Below are positions 1-8,240 of a stretch of DNA of 64,000 bases, piece after piece. This DNA is from Pectobacterium aroidearum (lineage in GTDB: Bacteria; Pseudomonadota; Gammaproteobacteria; Enterobacterales; Enterobacteriaceae). The stretch spans positions 1,798,001-1,862,000 of the forward strand of contig NZ_CP166097.1 of the NCBI RefSeq assembly GCF_041228105.1. The letters are read 5' to 3'. A program made the position numbers and the translations under genes. How positions within the stretch are numbered: position 1 is the first letter of the stretch; each line of letters opens with the position of its first letter. Under the pieces are notes generated by a model that was not told the DNA's origin, searched no databases, and saw only the letters and a program-made list of their open reading frames with translations.

Positions 1-222
1 TTCAAATGACATTATCTTCTGTGCTATCTTCCAGTTACTTAAGCAAGCCTCATAATCTAACATAACATCTTGTTCTTTTTCTAAAATTTCAGATTTCTCT
101 CCCCTAATTAGGCCCATTAGGTGGCGAATGAGAACAATGAACTCTGGAGGAAATCTCGTCCAGAAATTCCTAAAAGGTTTGAATTTATTCTTCATGTCTT
201 CGCCCTTAGTGAGTTTATTCAT
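1..222 (-). CDS. hypothetical protein, 5' part only (runs off the left edge)
   Basis: Reading leftwards from an ATG at 222, the frame stays open for 74 codons to the window edge, starting MNKLTKGEDMKNKFKPF. The visible part is basic at its N-terminus, with an aromatic/proline stretch (FRNFWTRFPPEF) and a charged helix after it. I recognise no family. It lies on the same strand as the two genes to its right and may belong to the same accessory module. An internal ATG at codon 10 is an alternative start. The C-terminus is not visible, so length and function stay open. Confidence 0.45.
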   Translation of the reverse strand, partial: MNKLTKGEDMKNKFKPFRNFWTRFPPEFIVLIRHLMGLIRGEKSEILEKEQDVMLDYEACLSNWKIAQKIMSFE

Positions 223-566
223 GCAAAAGCCTCATTTTTTTGAAGTGGTATATAAAATCAAGATCTTTTAATTACCTATACTACTAGGCTGAGTCCCTTA
301 ATTGTACATCTTTTTGTAAAAGGGTTGGATGTAGTCTAAATTCATCATCGATATATAATTCCTCGTAATTATATCGTAATGTGTACCAATCCGTTGATGT
401 TTTTTAATCAGCCCAAATACCTCTTCGCTACGTTATGATTGCGGTAAACGTGCTGGTGAAGCGTGAACGACCGTCCGAAAGAATCACTTTTCCCCTCTGC
501 TTTTGCCTGATTAAGAGGCGTTTCCGATACTACTTCTCTCTGTGTAACGGCAGCGATGGTCATGTT
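223..566. other. intergenic, no gene seen
   Basis: AT-rich spacer of about 340 bases between two leftward genes. I see no tRNA, convincing ORF or strong terminator hairpin. Confidence 0.5.
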
Positions 567-794
567 CTAGGGCGGTAGTAATTTAGCTGGTGAGGCTGAT
601 TTACGTTCTGGTGCAATACGCTTCACGCTCTGACCCCACCTTGTCATTAGCATTTGCGATAGGGTGTCAACTATACTGACAGAGGGTGATGTATCCTCAA
701 GCATAGTCATCTGTTCTGCTAAGACATTCAGAATGTCATTTTTGGATAGTTTTTCATGAAGTTTGATTTCAAGTGAACCGGGGAGTTTTTTCAT
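567..794 (-). CDS. small hypothetical protein downstream of repL-like gene
   Basis: 75 residues, transcribed leftwards and starting 24 bases after the stop of the RepL-like gene at 819-1553, so probably co-transcribed with it. The sequence is soluble, mixed helix (EIKLHEKLSKNDILNVLAEQ) followed by a basic, proline-rich tail. No family recognised. Its position suggests an accessory replication or maintenance function, but that is inference from location only. Confidence 0.5.
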   Translation of the reverse strand: MKKLPGSLEIKLHEKLSKNDILNVLAEQMTMLEDTSPSVSIVDTLSQMLMTRWGQSVKRIAPERKSASPAKLLPP

Positions 795-818
795 TTTTTT
801 TCCTTATTGTTATTTTTA

Positions 819-1553
819 TCATGATACTGCTTTCAAATGGTTTGTGGCATCAGCTAAGTCTTTTCTTGCCGCTTCATTTTCCTTCGTTCGTTTGTATACC
901 TTTCGGGGCTTATCGATCTTGATACTGTTTTTAGCATTAGGAACAGCATTATTCTTTTTCTTCTTACTAAAAATAAAAGCATCCGTGTAGATCTCTTTCG
1001 TTTCTCTTTCTAAAGCTAGGTTTCGTCTTTCTTGTTTTGAGTAATCAGTATAGTTTTCTGGATATTTTTCAAGCTCAGCATGAAGACTTCTGGCATTGCT
1101 TAAATGCTCTTTACGCTTTTCATCAAGTTGATGGCTTAGACCTTTGGCGAAAATGTTCGAATTAATATACAGATGCCCATGATGTTCAACGAGAATGCCT
1201 TTCTGTTTAAGCTTTTTGAATATGTTGGACATATTGCCGGATGCGATATTCAATGCTTTACAGAGTGATGATTGCGACAGATTGATAAGGTTTCCAAACT
1301 CCATATATTCTAAGATATAAGTCAAGACACGGAATTCATTCTTAGATATATCCAAATCAGAAAAAACACGAAAGTTGGAAGTGAAAGCAAAAACATAAGG
1401 CTGTGCAAATGAGATTGCTTTATCTTCTTCTGTTGCAATAACAGTGGTCGATTTTATATCTCTGTTTTGTAGTAAGTGTCTTGCGATATCAATCTTTTGT
1501 TCAGTGGTTAATGTTTCAAATAGGCTAAGTAGTTCAGTGTCATTAGTATTCAT
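819..1553 (-). CDS. RepL-like winged-helix replication/maintenance protein
   Basis: 244 residues. Residues about 68-130 form a helix-turn-helix/winged-helix block: ISKNEFRVLTYILEY, then SQSSLCKALNIASGNMSNIFKKL and a wing ending HGHLYINSNIFAKG. This layout resembles the RepL family of plasmid initiators, in which the wing is followed by a '(N)P-x-hydrophobic' strand. The C-terminal third is lysine-rich and probably disordered or DNA-binding. Four palindromes at 1678-1761 lie just upstream of the start and are likely its binding sites. A second, divergent protein of the same general type is at 3154-4014. It could instead be a plasmid transcriptional regulator. Family assignment is from motif recall only. 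Confidence 0.6.
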   Translation of the reverse strand: MNTNDTELLSLFETLTTEQKIDIARHLLQNRDIKSTTVIATEEDKAISFAQPYVFAFTSNFRVFSDLDISKNEFRVLTYILEYMEFGNLINLSQSSLCKALNIASGNMSNIFKKLKQKGILVEHHGHLYINSNIFAKGLSHQLDEKRKEHLSNARSLHAELEKYPENYTDYSKQERRNLALERETKEIYTDAFIFSKKKKNNAVPNAKNSIKIDKPRKVYKRTKENEAARKDLADATNHLKAVS

Positions 1554-1677
1554 ATTATTCTCTCTTATAATTTTTATTATGTTATTTTAAATACTATGCA
1601 GAAAAATAAAAGTCAATAGTTAAACTATAAATAAAATAGGGATTTTATTATTATGCTATTGTTATATGTTAAAAAAC

Positions 1678-1761
1678 CTATGTTCAAACATAGATCTTGC
1701 TATGTTCGAACATAGGACGGATCTATGTGCGCACATAGGAGTTTGCTATGTTCGAACATAG
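1678..1761. repeat. array of four 16-bp palindromes upstream of the repL-like gene
   Basis: Copies at 1678-1693, 1700-1715, 1723-1738 and 1746-1761. Copies 2 and 4 read CTATGTTCGAACATAG, copy 3 reads CTATGTGCGCACATAG, and copy 1 has two mismatched centre bases. Start-to-start spacing is 22, 23 and 23 bp, about two helical turns, so all sites face the same side of the DNA. The array ends 125 bp before the start codon of the leftward gene at 1553. This is what an iteron or autoregulatory operator array looks like. Confidence 0.85.
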
Positions 1762-1994
1762 CAAAAAAAGTTGTGAAGCCTTGATTTCATTGGGCTGGGA
1801 CAGTGCTTATAATTAAATAATTAGTAAGAAGTTAAGAGAGTCCAGTTTTCCTTTTTTCTTATATGCAGGGTGTTTTACGTGCGAATATGTGGTTTTCTTG
1901 ATACTTATTTTCAGTTTCGTGATTGTTTCATACAATCACGAAGCGCTGCTGGTGTTTTAGGGATACTGCAATTGTTTTTCTTATATTATATTGG

Positions 1995-2135
1995 CGGCTA
2001 TCGCCGCAATTCTCTATGGATAAATCCATCATTAACAGGGGCAAGCCCTGTTCCAGCAATGTGATTGTTTTGGACAATCACTTAGTGCTGCTTATCTGAA
2101 TATAGTTTTCCTATGTGTTTAAGAGCAAATGCTAT
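1995..2135. repeat. 141-bp non-coding direct repeat, copy 1
   Basis: Pairs with the copy at 2321-2461: both are 141 bp and I count about 15 differences by eye (about 89% identity). Each copy contains several small hairpins: CGGCTATCGCCG, an ACAGGG...CCCTGT stem, and GTGATTGT-N5-ACAATCAC. The ACAGGG stem changes only in its loop and inner pair between copies. A third, isolated copy of the GTGATTGT/ACAATCAC hairpin is at about 1919-1940. The block lies between the two palindrome arrays in non-coding DNA, consistent with an origin or structured RNA. Confidence 0.75.
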
Positions 2136-2320
2136 AGCCTTGATGAATTTCTAGTTAATATAATGACAAAGGGCGAAGCCATGAGCGATAGCTCATAAGA
2201 AAGGATTTGTTTTTCAATATGAAGTTTTAATTAATTATAGGGTAAATCTGGTATATATAATATCTTAAAAACTAAACCGTACATGAAGTCGTAAGATTAA
2301 TCATACTATTTCTTCTTTAT

Positions 2321-2461
2321 CGGCTATCGCCGAAATTATTTATGGATAAATCCATCATTAACAGGGATGAACCCTGTTTCAGCAATGTGATTTTTTTGGA
2401 CAATCACTCAGTGCTGCTTCTTTGAATATAGTTTTTCTATACGTTTAAGAGCAAATGCTAT
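2321..2461. repeat. 141-bp non-coding direct repeat, copy 2
   Basis: Second copy of the repeat at 1995-2135, 326 bp downstream of the first. The hairpin arms are conserved better than the loops. A further looser pair follows each copy: an ATGAGC...GCTCAT hairpin at about 2180-2196 and again at about 2652-2668. No open reading frame spans either copy. Confidence 0.75.
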
Positions 2462-2770
2462 ATGTTATCGCGGTAATTCTGTGTTCAAGAATAAGATCAA
2501 TTTTGTTTTTTATGATTAAACGATCTGAAAAACATCTTTCCTCTTTTTGCTATCAATACTAAAAACGTACTTCATCAAGATAAAAATACATATTTCAGAG
2601 TTAGGGCGTAGCCGTGCTTATGAATACAGGTTCATCGTTTTCGACAGCACATGAGCGTTAGCTCATAGAGGGCAGTGATTTTCAAAAAAGGGTTTTAATG
2701 AAACAAGAAGGAAAGCTTCACAATAAAAAATATAAACTTCATTCATAAACAACTAATCATTTTTAATGTC

Positions 2771-2812
2771 GAAACCCCTCATGGCGATCATAAAAATCGC
2801 CCGGTTTCTTTT
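2771..2812. terminator. terminator-like hairpin in the origin region
   Basis: Two-part stem: GAAACC (2771-2776) with GGTTTC (2803-2808), and an inner GGCGAT (2783-2788) with ATCGCC (2796-2801), followed by a T-rich run. It lies 100 bp before the second palindrome array and would end transcripts crossing the repeat region. Confidence 0.5.
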
Positions 2813-2910
2813 AATCCTATTAAGTATTATCTCTTACTTCTTGCAAAATTAAATTAAGAAAAATCAGCCTGTAGCCCTTGTAGTATAAGGACTAGAACGA
2901 AAACAGGCGA

Positions 2911-2989
2911 CTGACCGTACAGTCAGTGCTCCTGACTCTATAGTCAGTATTCCTGACTGCGTGGTCAGCTTTCCTGACTTTGCAGTCAG
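2911..2989. repeat. array of four CTGAC-N6-GTCAG palindromes, exact 21-bp period
   Basis: Copies start at 2911, 2932, 2953 and 2974, exactly 21 bp apart. Each is 16 bp: CTGAC, six variable bases, GTCAG. The fixed period of two helical turns and the free centre are typical of sites for a dimeric protein. The array ends 165 bp upstream of the start of the second Rep-like gene at 3154, mirroring the array at 1678-1761 beside the divergent gene. Confidence 0.88.
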
Positions 2990-3153
2990 TTTCTATGTCA
3001 TTTTATAGCTTAAAAACGACAGTGATTTAAATTATCGTCACTGGAATAGTTGCGATTTTTAAAATATTTTCGCAAAAAAATATGCAAAAAACTTGATATC
3101 TATTTTGTGCATGGTATTTAATTTATTATAAATAAAATAACAAGAGGAAATAC

Positions 3154-4014
3154 ATGATGAATGAAATAGACGTTGACTTGGATTTAGGCTTAAATCCTTT
3201 TTGTTTTGAGACCGAGTTAAAGATTGAAACACGAAAGAAAAATCTGACCGTTTCAAGAGGAACGGAACTTATTGAAAGAAAAGATACCAGTAAAAGCTAC
3301 TTCGCCAATATCGTACATACACAAGAGGTCGATAAAGAAGAGTTTATTAAACTCTATACCTCTCAGATAAAAGCGTACTTTGATCTCACGAAAACCGCCT
3401 ATAAAGTATTTTTTATCTTTTTACGTATTTATCAGGATGCGATAGGAAAAGATCACTTTTATCTGAGTTGTAAAAAAGCGATGTCGCTTGCGGAAAAGAT
3501 AGATCATTTCGTCTTGTCTGAATCAATCTTTTACAGAGGGATAAAAGAACTCATCGAAAAACGTATTATTGCGAAAACCAATGAGAAAAACTGGTATTTC
3601 GTAAACCCTGCTATTGTCTTCAATGGTGATCGTGCTCGCTTTGTTTCAGAGATTATAAAAAAGAAAGAAGCAATGGAAGAACAACCCGAAAGCATGGTCA
3701 GTAATGGTGGTAGAAATGTTAAAGGAAAAAACAAGTCAATTGAGTCAGTCATAGAAGACGTGAATAACCAAGAAGACATAGATTTGTTAATCGCAAGATT
3801 ACAGGCTAAGAAATCCCAAGCGAGAATGATGAGTAAAAACATGGATGGATGTGCCGCTACTGAAGAAGTAACTCTTTTACCACCAGAAGAGCCGTTAGAT
3901 TGGGATAATATTCAGGGCGATGTTTCATTTACAAAGATGATGTTCAGTGATTCAGTAAATATGATGCATGAAAATATTTCAAGTGGAATCTCAAGGGAAA
4001 TATTATTTAAATGA
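3154..4014 (+). CDS. RepL-like winged-helix plasmid replication protein
   Basis: 286 residues. An AGAGGA ribosome site lies 5 bases before the ATG; a second ATG follows directly. Residues about 60-170 look like a RepL-type winged helix: KTAYKVFFIFLRIYQDAIG, a recognition region around SESIFYRGIKELIEKRIIAKT, and the strand KNWYFVNPAIVFNGDRARF, with the 'NP...FNGDR' signature I associate with RepL initiators. The C-terminal third is acidic and low in complexity. The palindromes at 2911-2989 are the probable binding sites. It is divergent from the similar-fold protein at 819-1553, so two initiator-like proteins share one intergenic region. Whether both fire replication is unknown. Confidence 0.65.
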   Translation: MMNEIDVDLDLGLNPFCFETELKIETRKKNLTVSRGTELIERKDTSKSYFANIVHTQEVDKEEFIKLYTSQIKAYFDLTKTAYKVFFIFLRIYQDAIGKDHFYLSCKKAMSLAEKIDHFVLSESIFYRGIKELIEKRIIAKTNEKNWYFVNPAIVFNGDRARFVSEIIKKKEAMEEQPESMVSNGGRNVKGKNKSIESVIEDVNNQEDIDLLIARLQAKKSQARMMSKNMDGCAATEEVTLLPPEEPLDWDNIQGDVSFTKMMFSDSVNMMHENISSGISREILFK

Positions 4015-4082
4015 GCTGGGTTAAATTTGATTTCCCTAAAATAAATATGGTATTAAAAATAAAACAAAAAGGAAAATAAATA

Positions 4083-4763
4083 ATGACTAATATTAAAATC
4101 ATCACACTATTTAATACTAATGATAAAATACCATTTATGACTTGTGTTGTTAAAGATGTTGAAGAGAATGAATATGGGATAAAGCTTACCCTCGAAAACA
4201 ACAATAACATTTATGTTAAAGATTACGATTCTTTCTTCCTGTCTGAATCAGCAAATGATTGCGATAAAGGACGAATGGTAAATGTGTATGGGAGATTGAT
4301 TTCTGAACTCAGCCAAGTAAGCGAAGAAACAATAAGATCTCTGATGTCAGAAACCAAAGCCTATAACAGTCAGCATCCCAACACGCCCGTTAGTGTTCTG
4401 GATGATTACTATTACTGTGGCAGGGTGAAAGCCAATACCTCAGATGAACCCGCATTGATGAATGCGCTTGGCCTACAGGATCTGCGTGAAGTGATAGCTG
4501 AAGATAACTTCTTATCTGAACTGGAAGTCTCTGGCGGTATCGTGCTTCACATTGACAGGGGGTATCCAGTAGCGGAATACAAAGGTACAGACATCAGAAT
4601 AGCTATAGAACCGATAAGCTTTGCCCATATGCTGACCAATGGCTATGTGGTAATGTTCAGGAACGGTGAGTTCGAGCATGAGTTTGAGGGCGATCTCTAT
4701 GAGGCGTTATCTCAGGCTGTTGATAGGTTTAAGATCGCTGTTGCATTGTATGAGAATGAATGA
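4083..4763 (+). CDS. hypothetical protein downstream of rep
   Basis: 226 residues, 68 bases after the Rep-like gene on the same strand, with AAGGA upstream of the ATG. No signal peptide or membrane segment. The N-terminal 60 residues look like a small beta-rich domain (KIITLFNTNDKIPFMTCVV). The C-terminal half ends in an acidic helix. I recognise no family. The position suggests a plasmid or element maintenance gene, by location only. Confidence 0.55.
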   Translation: MTNIKIITLFNTNDKIPFMTCVVKDVEENEYGIKLTLENNNNIYVKDYDSFFLSESANDCDKGRMVNVYGRLISELSQVSEETIRSLMSETKAYNSQHPNTPVSVLDDYYYCGRVKANTSDEPALMNALGLQDLREVIAEDNFLSELEVSGGIVLHIDRGYPVAEYKGTDIRIAIEPISFAHMLTNGYVVMFRNGEFEHEFEGDLYEALSQAVDRFKIAVALYENE

Positions 4764-4996
4764 GTCATTAAAGTGAAATCCTTCCCTCCTTATGTTTTAT
4801 CTATTGGTAGTGGAAAATAATTAGAGTCGTTAAAATACGCTAAATAATAATTATCGTGCAAATTATTTTCTTTGGTTGTTCCTCATTTTTATTATTTATA
4901 TGCTTTTAAAAATACAGGTAATGCGTTATGTTTAGCATTGCTGTGATATTTAACAACAAAGAAGCTAACAAGCGATGAAGTCGTTTTACATGGAGA

Positions 4997-5740
4997 ATGA
5001 TGAAAATGGAATATATCGAATCATCTAATAAAGTTCTTGCCAGATATTATGATGCTTTTATAAAAAGAACAAGTGGTATCATTCAGGAAACGGCAGAGGA
5101 TATTGGCACGGGTGCAGTGAGAATGTCAGTTTGGATATCACCAAATGCAATGTTATCTGTAGATCCAAAGTATTCAAAATTAATTTCAGAATTTAGACAT
5201 TTAGTCATTCAGGAAGATAAAAGAATGATGGTTTGTATTTTATCTCTGATCGCAAACCCTAATTTAATTTATGATATGGTAAAAACCATTGTAGATTATT
5301 TATTTTCAAAAATGCCAGAAAAAACACAAAGAAACCTATCGGAGAGATATCGGGAGTTGGGTAGTAAAGTATCCAATGTAATCGCAGAGCAGGCTATTAA
5401 ACAAGCTACGAAAATAGCAATAATTGAAGGGTTGTCAAAATTAATTGCAACAAAAATATCAAATGAACCAATTACAAAACTCACTGCCGATCAAATGTCA
5501 AAAGGTGTCATAACAGCATTTCAAATATATAGTTACGTTGAAAAAGCAGCTCAATCCGCACGAAAATTAAGACGTGATGATAGAGTAATATATAACATGC
5601 TTTACTCAAAAAATACTGAAATGTTTTACTTCATCGTAGCGAAAAAAATAGATCCTTTGATTGTTGTGACAAAATTAAACGATCATACTAACGCTGATGA
5701 ACTTATAAATGTACTTGCTGATATTTTCTACGACTGGTGA
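4997..5740 (+). CDS. hypothetical protein with small membrane partner
   Basis: 247 residues. GGAG lies immediately before ATGATGAAAATG, so the start may be the second or third ATG (up to 5006). The protein is mainly helical and basic, with an alanine/isoleucine-rich amphipathic stretch in the middle (residues about 125-180). It has no signal peptide. The next gene, five bases on, encodes a two-segment membrane protein. A soluble or amphipathic protein next to a tiny membrane protein, close to an hcp gene, can be an effector-immunity pair, but nothing in the sequence proves that. Confidence 0.5.
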   Translation: MMKMEYIESSNKVLARYYDAFIKRTSGIIQETAEDIGTGAVRMSVWISPNAMLSVDPKYSKLISEFRHLVIQEDKRMMVCILSLIANPNLIYDMVKTIVDYLFSKMPEKTQRNLSERYRELGSKVSNVIAEQAIKQATKIAIIEGLSKLIATKISNEPITKLTADQMSKGVITAFQIYSYVEKAAQSARKLRRDDRVIYNMLYSKNTEMFYFIVAKKIDPLIVVTKLNDHTNADELINVLADIFYDW

Positions 5741-5744
5741 TGTC

Positions 5745-5930
5745 ATGTTAAAATCAATAAGATCGGTATTTTTAGACATTGCTGCTATTTTTCTGACAAT
5801 AATTTTTTCAATCCTATCAATTTACATTTGTGGGAAGATTTTTCCTGAAGATTTTTTATTTCCATCATCCGTATTTGGCATGATATTCTCATTTTGGCTT
5901 AGCAATCGATTAATAAATAAACTAAGATAA
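5745..5930 (+). CDS. small membrane protein, two transmembrane segments
   Basis: 61 residues from the ATG at 5745; an upstream in-frame ATG at 5709 would overlap the preceding gene and is less likely. Two hydrophobic helices: about residues 8-28 (FLDIAAIFLTIIFSILSIYI) and 38-54 (FPSSVFGMIFSFWLS), separated by a short polar loop. It follows the 247-residue gene by 4 bases and is probably co-translated. It converges on hcp across the hairpin at 6023-6064. Role unknown; an immunity or anchoring role is a guess. Confidence 0.5.
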   Translation: MLKSIRSVFLDIAAIFLTIIFSILSIYICGKIFPEDFLFPSSVFGMIFSFWLSNRLINKLR

Positions 5931-6022
5931 ATGAATAATGTTCAAAATGTAGATTTTTTTATGTCTTTCTGGGGGGGTAATGTTATCACTTTAGATAAAT
6001 TATCACTTAGTAGGAAAAATAA

Positions 6023-6064
6023 GGCACAGACACTAACAAAATGATTATCTGTGCCTGTGTTTTT
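6023..6064. terminator. bidirectional terminator between convergent genes
   Basis: 8-bp stem GGCACAGA (6023-6030) / TCTGTGCC (6048-6055) with a 17-base loop and a T-rich 3' flank, between the rightward membrane-protein gene and the leftward hcp. Confidence 0.6.
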
Positions 6065-6070
6065 ATTTAA

Positions 6071-6550
6071 TCACAAAATACTTTCATTCCAGATACTATA
6101 GCCAGATGTTCCTGCTACCTTATGCTCCCATGATATAGAGCCGTATTTTAGATGCACTTTTTCATATGGCATCATTTCATTGTTATTTATTGAGTGTGGG
6201 TAATTACAGGAGATGTCAACAATACGCGCATCTGTTAATTTAATTTCGTAAAAAAGTTCCAATTGACCAGCGGCATTCACTCTGTATAAGAAAAAGTTAG
6301 CTGTTAACCGCTCATTTGAAGAGGTTGAAACACCAAGTAACGGCGATGATTTATCAATAAATTTAATTAACTCAACAGGGTGACAGGACAGGTTATCATC
6401 ATAACTCATTGAGTGATTGAGACTCAATACTTGTATTTGGTCTTCATGACCGAGTTGACTTCTGTTGCCAATTGATTGCAGTGATGAACAACCAGAAGAA
6501 ATTAATCCTTGCTTATCACCTGTAAGTTCTAAATAAATAATGCTAGACAT
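6071..6550 (-). CDS. hcp: type VI secretion tube protein Hcp
   Basis: 159 residues, the usual length for an Hcp without a C-terminal effector extension. The N-terminus (SSIIYLELTGDKQGLISSG, then GHEDQIQVLSLNHS) and the block CHPVELIKFIDKSSPLLG are characteristic of the enterobacterial Hcp family. Hcp forms the hexameric rings of the T6SS inner tube and carries effectors. No other T6SS structural gene is visible, so this is an orphan or auxiliary hcp that would depend on a system elsewhere. The PAAR toxin at 21484-23199 could use the same apparatus. The gene follows a 69-residue gene by 28 bases. Confidence 0.88.
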   Translation of the reverse strand: MSSIIYLELTGDKQGLISSGCSSLQSIGNRSQLGHEDQIQVLSLNHSMSYDDNLSCHPVELIKFIDKSSPLLGVSTSSNERLTANFFLYRVNAAGQLELFYEIKLTDARIVDISCNYPHSINNNEMMPYEKVHLKYGSISWEHKVAGTSGYSIWNESIL

Positions 6551-6578
6551 TTTTCAATAACCTCAAGAAGTAAATTTA

Positions 6579-6788
6579 TTAGTGTATTGATGGTGTATCA
6601 AGCTTGAGTGAAAGTTTTCGCCCATCTGATGTTTTCATTTCAACAAGATTGCTTTGGGTAACTTGCATCAGAGAAAGGCATAACCTCATCATCAATGCTA
6701 ATATTTCTTCAGGAGGTAATGAACTATTAAGAAGGCTGCTTTTTAATTGTTCATTAAGTTGAGTAGTTAATTCTTCTTTATTTCCCAT
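6579..6788 (-). CDS. small hypothetical protein upstream of hcp
   Basis: 69 residues, 28 bases upstream of hcp and on the same strand, with a GAGAGA purine stretch before the ATG. It is predicted helical (LTTQLNEQLKSSLL, then EEILALMMRLCLSLMQ) and ends in a short polar strand. It has no signal peptide. No family recognised. Its place directly ahead of hcp suggests co-expression and possibly an adaptor or regulator role, which is inference. Confidence 0.5.
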   Translation of the reverse strand: MGNKEELTTQLNEQLKSSLLNSSLPPEEILALMMRLCLSLMQVTQSNLVEMKTSDGRKLSLKLDTPSIH

Positions 6789-6939
6789 ATTCTCTCTCCA
6801 TGTGTTAATCCACTATTCCTAACTTAAAATCAGCTATCCCAAATACGGAGTAAAATGCAGTCTGATGATTGATACGAGTTGGTTCTCGCTCTCAGGTTTC
6901 AATAGTACAACTTAATTATGAGCTTTTCAATATTCATTC

Positions 6940-7182
6940 AATCCAGTAGTCTACGAAAAACCTTACTCTCCTTTGGCTTAAATTATATCGGTTAACTACA
7001 TTTCCTTTGAACCAAATGTCTAAGGATTTCATGTGAGCTGTGTTGCTGTTCTTCAACAGAGGTAGATCGGGAATATAGTTCTAAATCTGATCCTTGCCTG
7101 ACATACTGGAATAGGGCCAGCTCTCCTGACCATCATTGGTTGCTCGTGTTTTTAGCTCACCGAAGCTATTTAAGGTGTTTTT
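6940..7182 (-). pseudogene. decayed copy of the BamE-like lipoprotein gene at 8241
   Basis: This stretch matches the 3' two-thirds of the lipoprotein gene at 8241-8618 along its length. For example TTTGAACCAAATGTCTAAGG is shared exactly, and the flanking bases align with scattered changes. There is no start codon or signal sequence, and the frame is interrupted. It is therefore a remnant of a duplication or of a recombination event. The intact copy lies 1.3 kb away in the same orientation. Confidence 0.8.
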
Positions 7183-7271
7183 CTGGTTAGATGTTTTTTA
7201 TTTTATCAATTCTAATATTGTGTAAAAATGGGATCTGAAATATTCATATAAATTATTAGCTAGGAGATAAA

Positions 7272-8006
7272 GTGTTAAGGATTAATCAGATAATAAAAAT
7301 TCTTAGTGATATAAGGCCGTATGCCCCTCATACATACAAAAGCAAAACGGAAAAAGTGATAGATAAGATACATGGTAGATTAGTAATGGTTGGGCTTGTA
7401 TTTATGTCTGCACTTGTTTTATTAGTCATTTTTTATAAATTGACTAATTTATTTAAAACAGATTTTATTATATACGCCATCTTTTTTATGTATTTTATTA
7501 CGACGCTAACAGGAGTAATTATTATGATATTACCTCATTTTGTAGCAATAAAATACTTGGCATATTGGAAAAGAGAAGCATTTAACGATTTTGTTTGTGA
7601 AATATCTCATGATGAGGAAAATGCGAGGCTTCTCTTAGCTTACTCAGAAAAAGAATTATTATACGCAATTCATTGGCTACAAATGAAGGTAAACAGAATA
7701 ATTATAAGGGTTAGTAATTTCTTCGGTGAAAAGACGGCAGTATTATCGATATTGGGGCTTTGCTATTCAGCAGTACAATCATCTATTGGCTTTAATAAAT
7801 TAAGTAAAATATTCACTAGTGGTTATTTTTCTTCAGATACTACTAATGTTTTTATCATGTTCGGATTGGCACTTTTGCTAGGAATATCGCTAGGGGCGTT
7901 AATGTTGAAGAAAGTCGCGAATCATCAGTTATACCTCAAAGAAATTGTCGAACTGGCAATAAGGATCAAAAAGGATACTGAAAATGATGAGGGGATATCT
8001 GCATAG
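7272..8006 (+). CDS. membrane protein, four predicted transmembrane segments
   Basis: 244 residues, with AGGAG seven bases before the ATG. Hydrophobic segments lie at about residues 35-56 (GRLVMVGLVFMSALVLLVIF), 64-92, 155-172 and 190-212, with a soluble loop of about 60 residues between the second and third. No catalytic motif is visible and no family recognised. It sits between the decayed and intact copies of a BamE-like lipoprotein gene and is closed by the strong hairpin at 8061-8090. Confidence 0.6.
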   Translation: MLRINQIIKILSDIRPYAPHTYKSKTEKVIDKIHGRLVMVGLVFMSALVLLVIFYKLTNLFKTDFIIYAIFFMYFITTLTGVIIMILPHFVAIKYLAYWKREAFNDFVCEISHDEENARLLLAYSEKELLYAIHWLQMKVNRIIIRVSNFFGEKTAVLSILGLCYSAVQSSIGFNKLSKIFTSGYFSSDTTNVFIMFGLALLLGISLGALMLKKVANHQLYLKEIVELAIRIKKDTENDEGISA

Positions 8007-8060
8007 ATTGCTCCCTTTTGATACCGATTACTAAAGTATAGAATAATAGAAATTATGTTT

Positions 8061-8090
8061 AAAAAGCCAGAGTTTATCTTCTGGCTTTTT
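8061..8090. terminator. Rho-independent terminator
   Basis: 11-bp stem AAAAAGCCAGA (8061-8071) / TCTGGCTTTTT (8080-8090) with an 8-base loop and a T run, downstream of the membrane-protein gene. Confidence 0.85.
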
Positions 8091-8240
8091 TATACGTATA
8101 TACCAAATAAACCTACATCTTGAGGTCATTGGGCATGTAATAAATTATTCCATAAAGTAATGAAATAGATAGGTGCCATTTTAAAGGCACCAATAAATAA
8201 AACCTGATAAAAAAGCCAAAATATATTTTGTTGTTATTCG

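Noticed and set aside
1678..2989. CRISPR array
   Set aside because: The repeats are short palindromes with 5-7 bp gaps, not 25-35 bp repeats with unique spacers, and no cas gene is present.
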